Below are positions 33,941 to 41,634 of a stretch of 49,984 bases of DNA, piece by piece. Origin of the DNA: 12-FULL-44-12b sp964364225 (GTDB lineage Bacteria > Patescibacteriota > Minisyncoccia > Phycocordibacterales > Zambryskibacteraceae). A program made the translations under genes and the position numbers. The stretch lies in the NCBI GenBank assembly GCA_964364225.1, contig CAYIKP010000003.1, positions 1-49,984 of the forward strand, in the 5' to 3' direction. Below the pieces are notes generated by a model. That model made no database searches. It saw nothing but the letters and a program-made list of their open reading frames with translations, and was not told the DNA's origin. Every line of letters begins with the position of its first letter. The stretch's first letter is position 1.

Positions 33941-34195
33941 ATGGAACCAATTGGGAATTATTTAAAAAGATTTCAAAAAATAGTCATATCTGCTGACTCA
34001 ACAGAAAGAGCTTTTCGTGAAGCTAGCGAGCTGATTTTGAAAAACGACATCGGGTTTTTTACTTTGTCACAAAAAGGAAATACTTTATTTATAAGGGCTA
34101 GTTCTTCAGTTAAGAATGCCATTATTTTAAATGAAGAGAGAATCTTAAAAGAATTTAAAATGAGGTCCGGACTTTCGTTTACAACAATAAAATAA
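33941..34195 (+). CDS. DciA-like small protein (DUF721-like)
   Basis: An 84-residue protein starting MEPIGNYLKRFQKIV. The C-terminal part (GNTLFIRASSSVKNAIILNE) resembles DUF721/DciA, the helicase loader found beside dnaA-dnaN in many bacteria. It is short even for the family. The location one base after dnaN supports a replication role, but the assignment rests on weak similarity plus context. Confidence 0.5.
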   Translation: MEPIGNYLKRFQKIVISADSTERAFREASELILKNDIGFFTLSQKGNTLFIRASSSVKNAIILNEERILKEFKMRSGLSFTTIK

Positions 34196-34196
34196 C

Positions 34197-36674
34197 TTAT
34201 TTAGAAATTGGGACGGAAAAAGAAACCCCGGATCTTTGAAGGCCAGAATCTACGACCTCAATTTTTATGTCAGCAAAAGGCGTTTCTATATTTTCAGGAA
34301 CACCTATTAGTGGGGTGCTTGTGAACGGGCCAGTAAAAACAAGCAATCCGTTCAGGGATATGTTTATACGTATAAGATTGAAACCACCAGTCACCTTAAT
34401 GCTCGTTGGTATAGTTCCTCCTCTTTTAACAACAAAATCATCCTGTGGGCTTATTAGGGCCACAGAGAGTGCTTTGTCGGCGGTGTGCACGGTGTCTTTT
34501 GTTGTTGGTATTTTCGGACTGGTTTCAATAATAGAATTTTCTCTAACCCACTTTCTTACGCCGTATTCCCAGTTATTAAACTGGGGGTCATTTTCTGGTT
34601 TGTTTGGAATTTCTCCACGAGGGTTTTCTTTTTGAACCCAATAAAGAATTGAGTGTATTCCACCACCAAAACGATCTTCTATTGCGTCCTCTGGAGTAAA
34701 CTCTGTTGCTAGCCCACCAGAGATTCTATCTACCAACACAGACGTTCCTCCAAGCCATTTTCCACGAAGTACTGGTTTAAGTGTATGTGAATAATTTTTA
34801 TCTATGGCAGGAAATGATTCATGTGGGGTTTTTGTTAAAATATAATCCATAAAAGCTCGCCACATTGGTGCAACAATAAAACCAGCAACCTTTTTTTCCA
34901 TCGGAGTGTTGTTGTTGTTTCCTGCCCAAGCACCCAATACCACGCTTGGTGTGTATCCGATAATCCAAGCGTCTTTGTAGTCGTTGGTTGTTCCAGTTTT
35001 TACGGCCACGTCAGTATCTTGGAAATAAAGCGCACTCGTTTGTCCATAAGAAGGTGCGCGCGCGTCGTTGTTCGACAAGACATCAGAAACAAGAGACGCA
35101 ATGTTTTCTGGTAAAACTCTTTTTGGGCGAGCCTTAAAGCTCTCTAGAGAATTGTTTTTGTTATCAAGAATTTCAAGAATTGGAGTTGGTTGATTCCTTA
35201 TCCCACCAGAAGCAAAAGCACCATAACCGCTGGTTATCTCCAGTGGAGTTACCTCCCCACCACCCAAAACCAAAGTTAGTCCATATTGAGAAGCGCCACC
35301 CAAACTTTCCAAACCCATATTTCTTGCCAGAGATAGGGAATCTTCCAAACCAGCAAGATAAAGCGTTTTTACGGAAGTGATGTTTATAGATTGAGCCAAA
35401 GAGTTTCTCATTGTCATTGGGCCACGGAATTTGCCATCATAATTATCTGGGGAATAACAATTATTTTCACTCGTTTGGTTCTCTGGCCTGCATGCTGCCG
35501 CAAACTGAGTTTTTACATCAAAAAGAATTGTTTCTGGGGTGTAGCCCCTTAAGAAAGCTTGTGCATAAACAAAGGGCTTAAATGTAGACCCTGGCTGTCG
35601 ATGTGCCGTTATAACATTAAAGTTTCCATCAATTTCTTTGTCAAAATAATCTCTAGAGCCAACCATTGAAAGTATTTGTCCGGTTTTTGGGTCTATTGCA
35701 ATGAAGGCATCATTTTCCGCATTAAAGTTTTTTTTGTTTTCCAGGGCATATTTTTTTGCAATTTCTTCACCTTTGTTTTGCATTTCATAATCAAGGGTTG
35801 TGATCACACGAAGCCCCCCCGTTTCCAAAACATCATCTCCATATTTGTTTTTTAAGTAATCCGTAACATAAAAAACAAAGTGGGGGGCCTTTATTCCGGA
35901 AGATTGTTTTGGGTGAAAGGCAACCTTTTCAGTTTTTGCTTTTTCATACTCACTATCAGAAATAAAACCAGCACTTTTCATTTCAGCAAGAACGAGGTTT
36001 TTTCTCTCGTTAAGTTTTTCTAAATTGTTTCCGTAAGGAGAAAAAAAGGTTGGAGCTTGTGGAATTGCTGATAAATAAGCAGCCTCTGCCAAGGTAACCA
36101 TGTTTGCATCTTTACTAAAAAAAGCCTCGGACGCCTCCTCCACTCCGTAAATATTTCCTCCATAGGGTATCTCGTTAAAATAAAGAGACAAAATTTCATC
36201 CTTGCTTAATACTTGTTCAAGTTTTATAGACAGAACTATCTCTTTAAGTTTTCTGGTTATGGTTTTATCGCTCGAAAGCAAAACGTTTTTTACAACTTGT
36301 TGGGTAATTGTTGATCCTCCTTGATGAAAACCCAACGAAGTTGTGTCTGCAATTAGAGCGCGCAAAAGTGAGGAAACCTTTATGCCTTTATGGGTATAAA
36401 AATCTTTATCTTCAATTGCAATGGCCCCTTTTTGTATATATGGGGAAATGTCAGATAGTAATATAGTCGTTCGCCTACTATTTTTTGATACGTCATATAA
36501 AAGGACCTCTCCAGTGCGGTCATATATTTTTGTTGACTGCTCTATGCGCCTTGAGTTAACCGATTCTAAGCCAGGTACTGAGAGGCTTGTTAGCCATAAA
36601 AGGAAAATACCAACAAAAAATAGTACCAGACTACCCATAGCAAGGGTACGGATTCTAGTTTTACGGTTTATCAT
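34197..36674 (-). CDS. class A penicillin-binding protein (PBP1A type)
   Basis: An 825-residue bifunctional enzyme. A short cytoplasmic tail and one transmembrane helix (MGSLVLFFVGIFLLWL) lead to a GT51 glycosyltransferase with the catalytic Glu in IEDKDFYTHKG (about 87-97) and GGSTITQQ. The transpeptidase domain has STFK (363-366), SIN (429-431) and KTGTT (559-563). It polymerises and cross-links peptidoglycan. A further Ig-like C-terminal domain from about 715 is beta-rich. Confidence 0.94.
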   Translation of the reverse strand: MINRKTRIRTLAMGSLVLFFVGIFLLWLTSLSVPGLESVNSRRIEQSTKIYDRTGEVLLYDVSKNSRRTTILLSDISPYIQKGAIAIEDKDFYTHKGIKVSSLLRALIADTTSLGFHQGGSTITQQVVKNVLLSSDKTITRKLKEIVLSIKLEQVLSKDEILSLYFNEIPYGGNIYGVEEASEAFFSKDANMVTLAEAAYLSAIPQAPTFFSPYGNNLEKLNERKNLVLAEMKSAGFISDSEYEKAKTEKVAFHPKQSSGIKAPHFVFYVTDYLKNKYGDDVLETGGLRVITTLDYEMQNKGEEIAKKYALENKKNFNAENDAFIAIDPKTGQILSMVGSRDYFDKEIDGNFNVITAHRQPGSTFKPFVYAQAFLRGYTPETILFDVKTQFAAACRPENQTSENNCYSPDNYDGKFRGPMTMRNSLAQSINITSVKTLYLAGLEDSLSLARNMGLESLGGASQYGLTLVLGGGEVTPLEITSGYGAFASGGIRNQPTPILEILDNKNNSLESFKARPKRVLPENIASLVSDVLSNNDARAPSYGQTSALYFQDTDVAVKTGTTNDYKDAWIIGYTPSVVLGAWAGNNNNTPMEKKVAGFIVAPMWRAFMDYILTKTPHESFPAIDKNYSHTLKPVLRGKWLGGTSVLVDRISGGLATEFTPEDAIEDRFGGGIHSILYWVQKENPRGEIPNKPENDPQFNNWEYGVRKWVRENSIIETSPKIPTTKDTVHTADKALSVALISPQDDFVVKRGGTIPTSIKVTGGFNLIRINISLNGLLVFTGPFTSTPLIGVPENIETPFADIKIEVVDSGLQRSGVSFSVPISK

Positions 36675-36745
36675 TCGTATAATGATATCAAATCCCGTAG
36701 TGAGTTTTGATCTTGCTTCACTAAAATCACACTCAAGGCCTTGTT

Positions 36746-36949
36746 TTACACCTCCTCTTTGTCTCCGAAGCCACTCTTGAATCTCTCATCTTCCTCCTGC
36801 TCCTCATCTTCCTCCTCGTCCTCATCGAGTTCTGCGTCAATTAGCTCATCAAGAGAAGTTGTTTCTTCCTCTTCTTCCGGCAGTTCAACTTCATCCTCAT
36901 CTTCCTCCTCTTCCTCTAATGGTTCGTCTCGAACATCATCATCGTGCAT
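36746..36949 (-). CDS. extremely acidic small protein
   Basis: A 67-residue ORF with more than half Asp/Glu (runs such as EEEEEDEDEVELPEEEEE), ending KSGFGDKEEV. It lies between the PBP and ruvC genes on the same strand. It might be a disordered protein that binds basic partners. It has no ribosome-binding site, and the opposite strand reads as a Ser-rich ORF, so low-complexity DNA without coding function remains possible. Confidence 0.5.
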   Translation of the reverse strand: MHDDDVRDEPLEEEEEDEDEVELPEEEEETTSLDELIDAELDEDEEEDEEQEEDERFKSGFGDKEEV

Positions 36950-37026
36950 ATTTTTATATAAATTCTTTATTTAATACCCCGTACGCCTTTTTTATCAAAC
37001 CCAAAACTAAATGCAATACCAGAAAA

Positions 37027-37551
37027 TTATTTTTGTGGATAAGAAAAGACAGCCCCCTTCAAGCTGTGTGTTAGTGCTACCGCGATAGCATCAAACTCAT
37101 CATCAAGCCTCTTGCTTTTTATAACAGGAATTTTCATTGTTTTTGAAACAATAAATTCAATGTCTTTTTTTGATGCTTTTCCATACCCAGTTACACTGGC
37201 CTTTACTTCTTGGGGTGAATACTCAAATGCTTGTAATCCGTACCTCGAAGCCACCGATAGTATCACACCTCGCCCCTCTGCAACCTTTAGGGCGCTATTA
37301 CGGTTTTGATTAAAAAAAAGTTTTTCTATCGCCAGAACCTTTGGATTAAATTTTTTTATAATTTTATTAAGTTCCAAAGACAAATGGGCAAGCCTTTTTT
37401 CATGACTCTCAGCCCTAAGTGTTTCTATACAACAAGAAAAAACCAGGGTTTCCTTACCGCGCGCCCCTTCAATAATTGCTACGCCAATTCTGTCAAAACC
37501 AGGATCAACCCCCAGTATCCTGATCTCGACGGGCCCCTTAATCGTTGGCAT
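37027..37551 (-). CDS. ruvC: crossover junction endodeoxyribonuclease RuvC
   Basis: A 174-residue resolvase. RILGVDPGFDRIGVAII (first catalytic Asp), VLAIEKLFFNQN (Glu), and the C-terminal DDEFDAIAVALTH (two Asp) are in order. RuvC cuts Holliday junctions together with RuvAB. The ATG at 37551 overlaps the yebC stop region by 14 bases; the next ATG upstream (37572) would add seven residues. ruvB is 3 kb away at 40589; ruvA is not in the window. Confidence 0.9.
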   Translation of the reverse strand: MPTIKGPVEIRILGVDPGFDRIGVAIIEGARGKETLVFSCCIETLRAESHEKRLAHLSLELNKIIKKFNPKVLAIEKLFFNQNRNSALKVAEGRGVILSVASRYGLQAFEYSPQEVKASVTGYGKASKKDIEFIVSKTMKIPVIKSKRLDDEFDAIAVALTHSLKGAVFSYPQK

Positions 37552-38071
37552 TTGTGTAGATGTTTTGAACATCCTCTAATTCATCCAATTCTTCTGCTAG
37601 TTTTGAAAATTTATTTTTTTCCTCTTCCGATAAGTCCACCTGCATAGAACTCTCATAACCATCATGAGTTTTTGTAAATGCCCACATTGCAGATCCAGGC
37701 ACCGCTAATTCAAGCCCATTCTCAACAAGGGCATGTTTTATTTCTTGGGCGGCTTTGTTTCTGTTGTCGGTAAGTACCTCAATTAAAATTGCGCACCCGC
37801 CAGGACCATATGTTTCATAAATGATTGTTTCAAGATTTCCAGTGTCTCCCCCAGCACCCTTTTTTACAGCGCGATCAATGTTGTCGTTCGGCATATTTTC
37901 TGCCCGTGCCCGATCTACGACGGCCTTTAGAGAAGGGGAGTTTACATCGCCATTAACTTTTTTCGCCTCCACAGCAATGAGACGTGCGTATTTACCGAAA
38001 ATTTTTGATTTCTGAGAGTCTGTAACCGCCTTTCTATTTTTTATTTTTGACCATTTATTATGTCCAGACAT
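37538..38071 (-). CDS. yebC: YebC/PmpR family protein
   Basis: A 177-residue YebC-type protein. The opening MSGHNKWSKIKNRK, the AENMPNDNIDRAVKKGAGG segment and the TYGPGG motif are diagnostic. Length is below the usual 240 or so; the C-terminal domain is shortened. YebC proteins act as transcription regulators or in relieving ribosome stalling. It is the middle gene of a tsaE-yebC-ruvC block. Confidence 0.9.
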   Translation of the reverse strand: MSGHNKWSKIKNRKAVTDSQKSKIFGKYARLIAVEAKKVNGDVNSPSLKAVVDRARAENMPNDNIDRAVKKGAGGDTGNLETIIYETYGPGGCAILIEVLTDNRNKAAQEIKHALVENGLELAVPGSAMWAFTKTHDGYESSMQVDLSEEEKNKFSKLAEELDELEDVQNIYTNAND

Positions 38072-38075
38072 AGTA

Positions 38076-38513
38076 TTAAAAGCTTATTTTTCTGGTATTT
38101 TCGTCTACAAAGAAGAGATTAACACGGAAAGTGTGCTCTGGCATTATAGAACTTACTTTTTCAGGCCACTCAACAATTATCAAGTTTTGGTTGTCTTTTA
38201 TAAGATCAAAAAAACCAATATTTGCCAACTCCTCTGGCTTATCCAGTCTGTAGGCGTCAATGTGAATTAGTCTGTGAAATCTGTCGAATGAAATTGAATA
38301 GGCTTCCATTAAAAGGAATGTTGGGCTTTTTACTGAAGCAACAACCCCTAATTTTTTTGCCAAAACTTGGGTGAGGGTGGTTTTTCCAGCGCCCAAATTC
38401 CCAGATAACCCCAAAACAAAAGCGCCGGTCACTGGTTGGATCTTTATTTGCTCCAATAAAAGTAAAGCTACGACCTCTAAGTCTTTTTGAGACCTAACAA
38501 TATGGGTTTTCAT
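38076..38513 (-). CDS. tsaE: tRNA threonylcarbamoyladenosine biosynthesis ATPase TsaE
   Basis: A 145-residue protein with Walker A GNLGAGKTT (about 38-46), SPTFLLMEAY, the HIDAYRL motif and VEWPEK. TsaE is the ATPase that resets the TsaBD complex during t6A synthesis at tRNA position 37. Its -10 element is the palindrome ATTGTACAAT shared with pilB, seven bases before this ATG. Confidence 0.93.
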   Translation of the reverse strand: MKTHIVRSQKDLEVVALLLLEQIKIQPVTGAFVLGLSGNLGAGKTTLTQVLAKKLGVVASVKSPTFLLMEAYSISFDRFHRLIHIDAYRLDKPEELANIGFFDLIKDNQNLIIVEWPEKVSSIMPEHTFRVNLFFVDENTRKISF

Positions 38514-38520
38514 TAAGACT

Positions 38521-38530
38521 ATTGTACAAT
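38521..38530. promoter_or_regulatory. shared palindromic -10 element of tsaE and pilB
   Basis: ATTGTACAAT is its own reverse complement. Read rightward it gives TACAAT six bases before the pilB ATG (38537); read leftward it gives TACAAT seven bases before the tsaE ATG (38513). Both genes would then start as leaderless messages from one overlapping promoter. Confidence 0.6.
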
Positions 38531-38536
38531 TGGTTC

Positions 38537-40237
38537 ATGGCAGATCAAAACAATACCTCCGCTCATGATTTTGATGAAGAGAAACAACCCCATCGCGTCG
38601 AGGATTTAAAAAAACACGAAGAAGAAGAGTTGGCGCGGGTGTTATCAGAAAAATATGGAATAGGCTATCTGGACCTTACTCTTCAACCAGTAAACATTGA
38701 TGCTTTAAGAATAATTAAAGAAGAGGATGCGAGGGAAGCGGGGTTGGTTGTTTTTAACGAGGTAGATAAAAAAATAGATGTTGGAATACTTTCTCCAAAC
38801 GATAGCAAGACCCTAAACGCAATAGAAATTTTAAAAAAACAAGGATTTATTCCAACGCTTTTTCTTGTATCACACCAAAGCCTGAAAAAAGTTTTTGATA
38901 TGTATAAAGAACTTTCCTATTCCTTTGAAACCCATTCTGGTGCCCTGGATATTTCTAACGAGGAAATTGTTGAGTTGCTCAAAAAAACTTCATCTTTGAA
39001 AGATATAACAGATATGATTCAAACCGTTCTCTCTGCCAAAAAAAGTTTTAGAATTTCTAAAATTCTAGAAATTATTATTGCTGGAGCCCTAGCCTTAAAG
39101 GCCTCTGATGTGCACTTAGAACCGGAAGAAGCTTATGTACGCCTACGCTATAGGCTGGACGGGGTTTTACAAGATGTCCTTACTTTTGACTTGGAGACAT
39201 ACAAGCTTTTGGTTTCTCGTGTAAAACTCATTTCAAACTTAAAGTTAAACGTAACTTCTTCACAAGATGGTAGATTTTCTATAAAACTTCCTGACGGTGA
39301 AATAGAAATTCGTACATCTCTTTTACCAGGGGCTTATTTTGAATCAATTGTGCTTCGTGTTTTGAACCCGCGCTCGATTTCAGTACCACTTGATAGTCTG
39401 GGTATTCATCCGCACCTCCTAGACATTTTAATGAAAGAAATTGCCAAACCCAACGGCATGATTTTAACAACTGGACCAACTGGATCTGGAAAGACCACCA
39501 CTCTGTATGCATTTCTAAAGAAAATACATACTTCTGAAATAAAAATAATTACTATTGAAAATCCAATCGAATATCATCTTCCTGGAATTGTGCAGACACA
39601 AACCAATGCCGATACGGGATATACCTTTGCAGAAGGTTTGAGGAGTGCTTTGCGCCAAGATCCAGACGTAATAATGGTCGGAGAAATTCGCGATTCAGAA
39701 ACAGCGGAGATTGCCATCAACTCCGCCCTAACAGGACACTTGGTTTTCTCTACACTGCATACAAATAATGCGGCGGGAACTTTTCCAAGACTTATTGATC
39801 TAGGGGTAAATCCAAAAATTTTATCAAGCGCAATTAATATATCTATTGCACAAAGATTGGTTAGAAAACTTTGTTCGGCCTGTAGAAAAGAAATAGCCCT
39901 CGAAGATAGTCAAAAAGCTTTAGTAGAAAAAATAATTAATGGAGTACACAACAAAGAATTTTTCAAAAACGTATCAAAAGAAAAAGCGTTTGTTTCTGTG
40001 GGCTGTGACGTGTGCAACCATACCGGCTATCAAGGAAGGTTGGGTATTTATGAAGGAATAATTATGGATGGAAACATTGAAAAAGTTGTTCGTGAAAATC
40101 CATCAGAGCGAGAAATTTTTGATGCCTCACGCGAGCAGGGGATTTTGTCCATGACAGAGGACGGCATATTAAAAGTCCTTCAAGGCGTTACCTCTTTTGA
40201 AGAATTGGGAAGGGTGGTGGATTTGAACGCGGAATAG
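38537..40237 (+). CDS. pilB: type IV pilus assembly ATPase PilB / GspE family
   Basis: A 566-residue GspE/PulE ATPase. The N-terminal MshE-like region (about 1-140) leads to the conserved SDVHLEPE, Walker A GPTGSGKTT (313-321), the Asp box ENPIEYHLPG, Walker B DPDVIMVGEIRD and the His box TGHLVFSTLHT. The C-terminal tetra-Cys zinc motif (CSACRK, CDVCNH) is present. It powers pilus extension and is the usual motor of DNA uptake. I start at the ATG at 38537; the extra residues from 38522 overlap the shared promoter. Pilin genes are not in the window. Confidence 0.93.
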   Translation: MADQNNTSAHDFDEEKQPHRVEDLKKHEEEELARVLSEKYGIGYLDLTLQPVNIDALRIIKEEDAREAGLVVFNEVDKKIDVGILSPNDSKTLNAIEILKKQGFIPTLFLVSHQSLKKVFDMYKELSYSFETHSGALDISNEEIVELLKKTSSLKDITDMIQTVLSAKKSFRISKILEIIIAGALALKASDVHLEPEEAYVRLRYRLDGVLQDVLTFDLETYKLLVSRVKLISNLKLNVTSSQDGRFSIKLPDGEIEIRTSLLPGAYFESIVLRVLNPRSISVPLDSLGIHPHLLDILMKEIAKPNGMILTTGPTGSGKTTTLYAFLKKIHTSEIKIITIENPIEYHLPGIVQTQTNADTGYTFAEGLRSALRQDPDVIMVGEIRDSETAEIAINSALTGHLVFSTLHTNNAAGTFPRLIDLGVNPKILSSAINISIAQRLVRKLCSACRKEIALEDSQKALVEKIINGVHNKEFFKNVSKEKAFVSVGCDVCNHTGYQGRLGIYEGIIMDGNIEKVVRENPSEREIFDASREQGILSMTEDGILKVLQGVTSFEELGRVVDLNAE

Positions 40238-40341
40238 ACGAGCTTAGTGGAAACATTTTCCAATGTATTTGGAGGCGCCACAAATATGTGTTTGACTTGG
40301 TTTTCACCTAGCCAAAATGGCTGGTCTGTGAATAATAAGCT

Positions 40342-40520
40342 CCAGGGAGATTAAGAGATCAAGAGCACAAATTTCCCAAACAACACTTTCCGAATTCATT
40401 CAAAAAGCTACCAGCTCTACTAAGGGAAGCACCAGAAATTCACGGGGAATACCAGAACATCCTCGTAAAGGCTTTTAATCCTGCCGAAACAGGACGTTGA
40501 TTGGGAAATTTGTGCCCTGG
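40342..40520. ncRNA. candidate structured RNA upstream of ruvB
   Basis: GCACAAATTTCCCAA (40365-40379) is the exact complement of TTGGGAAATTTGTGC (40501-40515). CCAGG/CCTGG (40342-40346, 40516-40520) closes the outside. About 120 bases lie within the stem and a T-rich run (TTATTTTTTA) follows. The size and long closing stem resemble a small stable RNA, but I cannot assign a family, and the orientation is uncertain. Confidence 0.4.
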
Positions 40521-40574
40521 ATAGTATTATTTTTTATGCACAGGGCGAGAACACTAACTACCCTGTATACTATC
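40519..40574. promoter_or_regulatory. palindromic element overlapping the ruvB promoter
   Basis: GATAGTAT pairs with ATACTATC and, inside it, ACAGGG pairs with CCCTGT, so a bulged cruciform can form at 40520-40573. The right arm contains TGTATACT (40564-40571), a plausible extended -10 of ruvB about 18 bases before the ATG. A dimeric regulator could bind here; that is inferred. Confidence 0.35.
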
Positions 40575-40588
40575 ACAGAGGAACATTT

Positions 40589-41629
40589 ATGTCAAGTACA
40601 CCCAAAAAGGAAATTTTAAGCGGTTTAGACACCGCAAGGCCAGACGATTTTCAAAAAATTGACTATGAGCTTCGCCCAGATAATTTTGTTGATTATGTTG
40701 GACAAGAAAATATAAAAGAAAACCTTTCTATTTTATTAACCGCAGCAAAACAAAGATCCCACCCCCCAGAACACTTACTTTTTTACGGTCCACCGGGACT
40801 TGGGAAAACCACACTTGCACATCTTGTTGCCAAAGAAACCGGATCACCAGTACGCGCAACATCGGGGCCCGCAATTGAGCGCGTTGCTGATCTTGCATCA
40901 ATTCTTACAAACCTCACGCCAAATGAGATTTTGTTTATTGATGAAATCCATCGTCTAAACAAAACAATCGAAGAGGTTTTGTATCCCGCGATGGAATCTG
41001 GATCATTAGACATTGTTATAGGGAAGGGGCCTTCTGCTAGAACAATTGAGCTTCCTCTTCAACCATTTACATTAATTGGAGCGACGACAAGAATCGCCAT
41101 GGTCTCTTCTCCTTTGAGGTCTCGTTTTTCTGGAGGAGTATTTCGTTTAGATTTTTATACCGAAGATGAAATAGCAAAAATTGTAAAAAGGTCCGCAAAA
41201 ATATTAGGGGTTAATTTGGAGGAAGGAGCTGCTTCTGCTATTGCCAAAAGATCTCGTTTTACTCCACGCACTGCGAATTTTCTTTTGAAAAGGGTTCGTG
41301 ATTTTGCACAAGTAAAAAATAAAGACTTGTCCGAAGAAACAGTTTTGGAGGCCCTTTCCATGATAGGCGTAGATGACATGGGGCTTGCTCCATCCGATAG
41401 ACAACTTTTAACAAGTATTATCGAAAAGTTTTCTGGAGGGCCCGTTGGATTAGGAACATTGTCTGCATCAATGTCAGAAGACGAAGACACAATAGAAGAA
41501 TTTAATGAGCCATATCTTATTCAAATAGGGTTTTTGGAACGTACACCAAGGGGTCGAGCTACTACAAAATCTGGAGAAAGTCATATGGAAAAACACGGAG
41601 TTAAAAGTAAGCACAGAAAACTCTTGTAA
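40589..41629 (+). CDS. ruvB: Holliday junction branch migration helicase RuvB
   Basis: A 346-residue AAA+ protein. LRPDNFVDYVGQENIKENL opens it, Walker A GPPGLGKTT is at 67-75, Walker B LFIDEIHR near 117-124, and TPRGRATT is the C-terminal winged-helix mark. RuvB drives branch migration of Holliday junctions with RuvA. GAGGA upstream of the ATG serves as ribosome-binding site. polA starts five bases after the stop. Confidence 0.95.
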   Translation: MSSTPKKEILSGLDTARPDDFQKIDYELRPDNFVDYVGQENIKENLSILLTAAKQRSHPPEHLLFYGPPGLGKTTLAHLVAKETGSPVRATSGPAIERVADLASILTNLTPNEILFIDEIHRLNKTIEEVLYPAMESGSLDIVIGKGPSARTIELPLQPFTLIGATTRIAMVSSPLRSRFSGGVFRLDFYTEDEIAKIVKRSAKILGVNLEEGAASAIAKRSRFTPRTANFLLKRVRDFAQVKNKDLSEETVLEALSMIGVDDMGLAPSDRQLLTSIIEKFSGGPVGLGTLSASMSEDEDTIEEFNEPYLIQIGFLERTPRGRATTKSGESHMEKHGVKSKHRKLL

Positions 41630-41634
41630 GAGAG

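Noticed and set aside
36741..36974. Ser-rich plus-strand ORF
   Set aside because: It is the mirror of the Asp/Glu-rich ORF on the other strand; the acidic reading fits the surrounding gene direction better.
40331..40500. Open frame ending ILVKAFNPAETGR as a gene
   Set aside because: It has no ATG, GTG or TTG start after its upstream stop and overlaps the long helix. It may be a gene remnant, but I cannot support a CDS.
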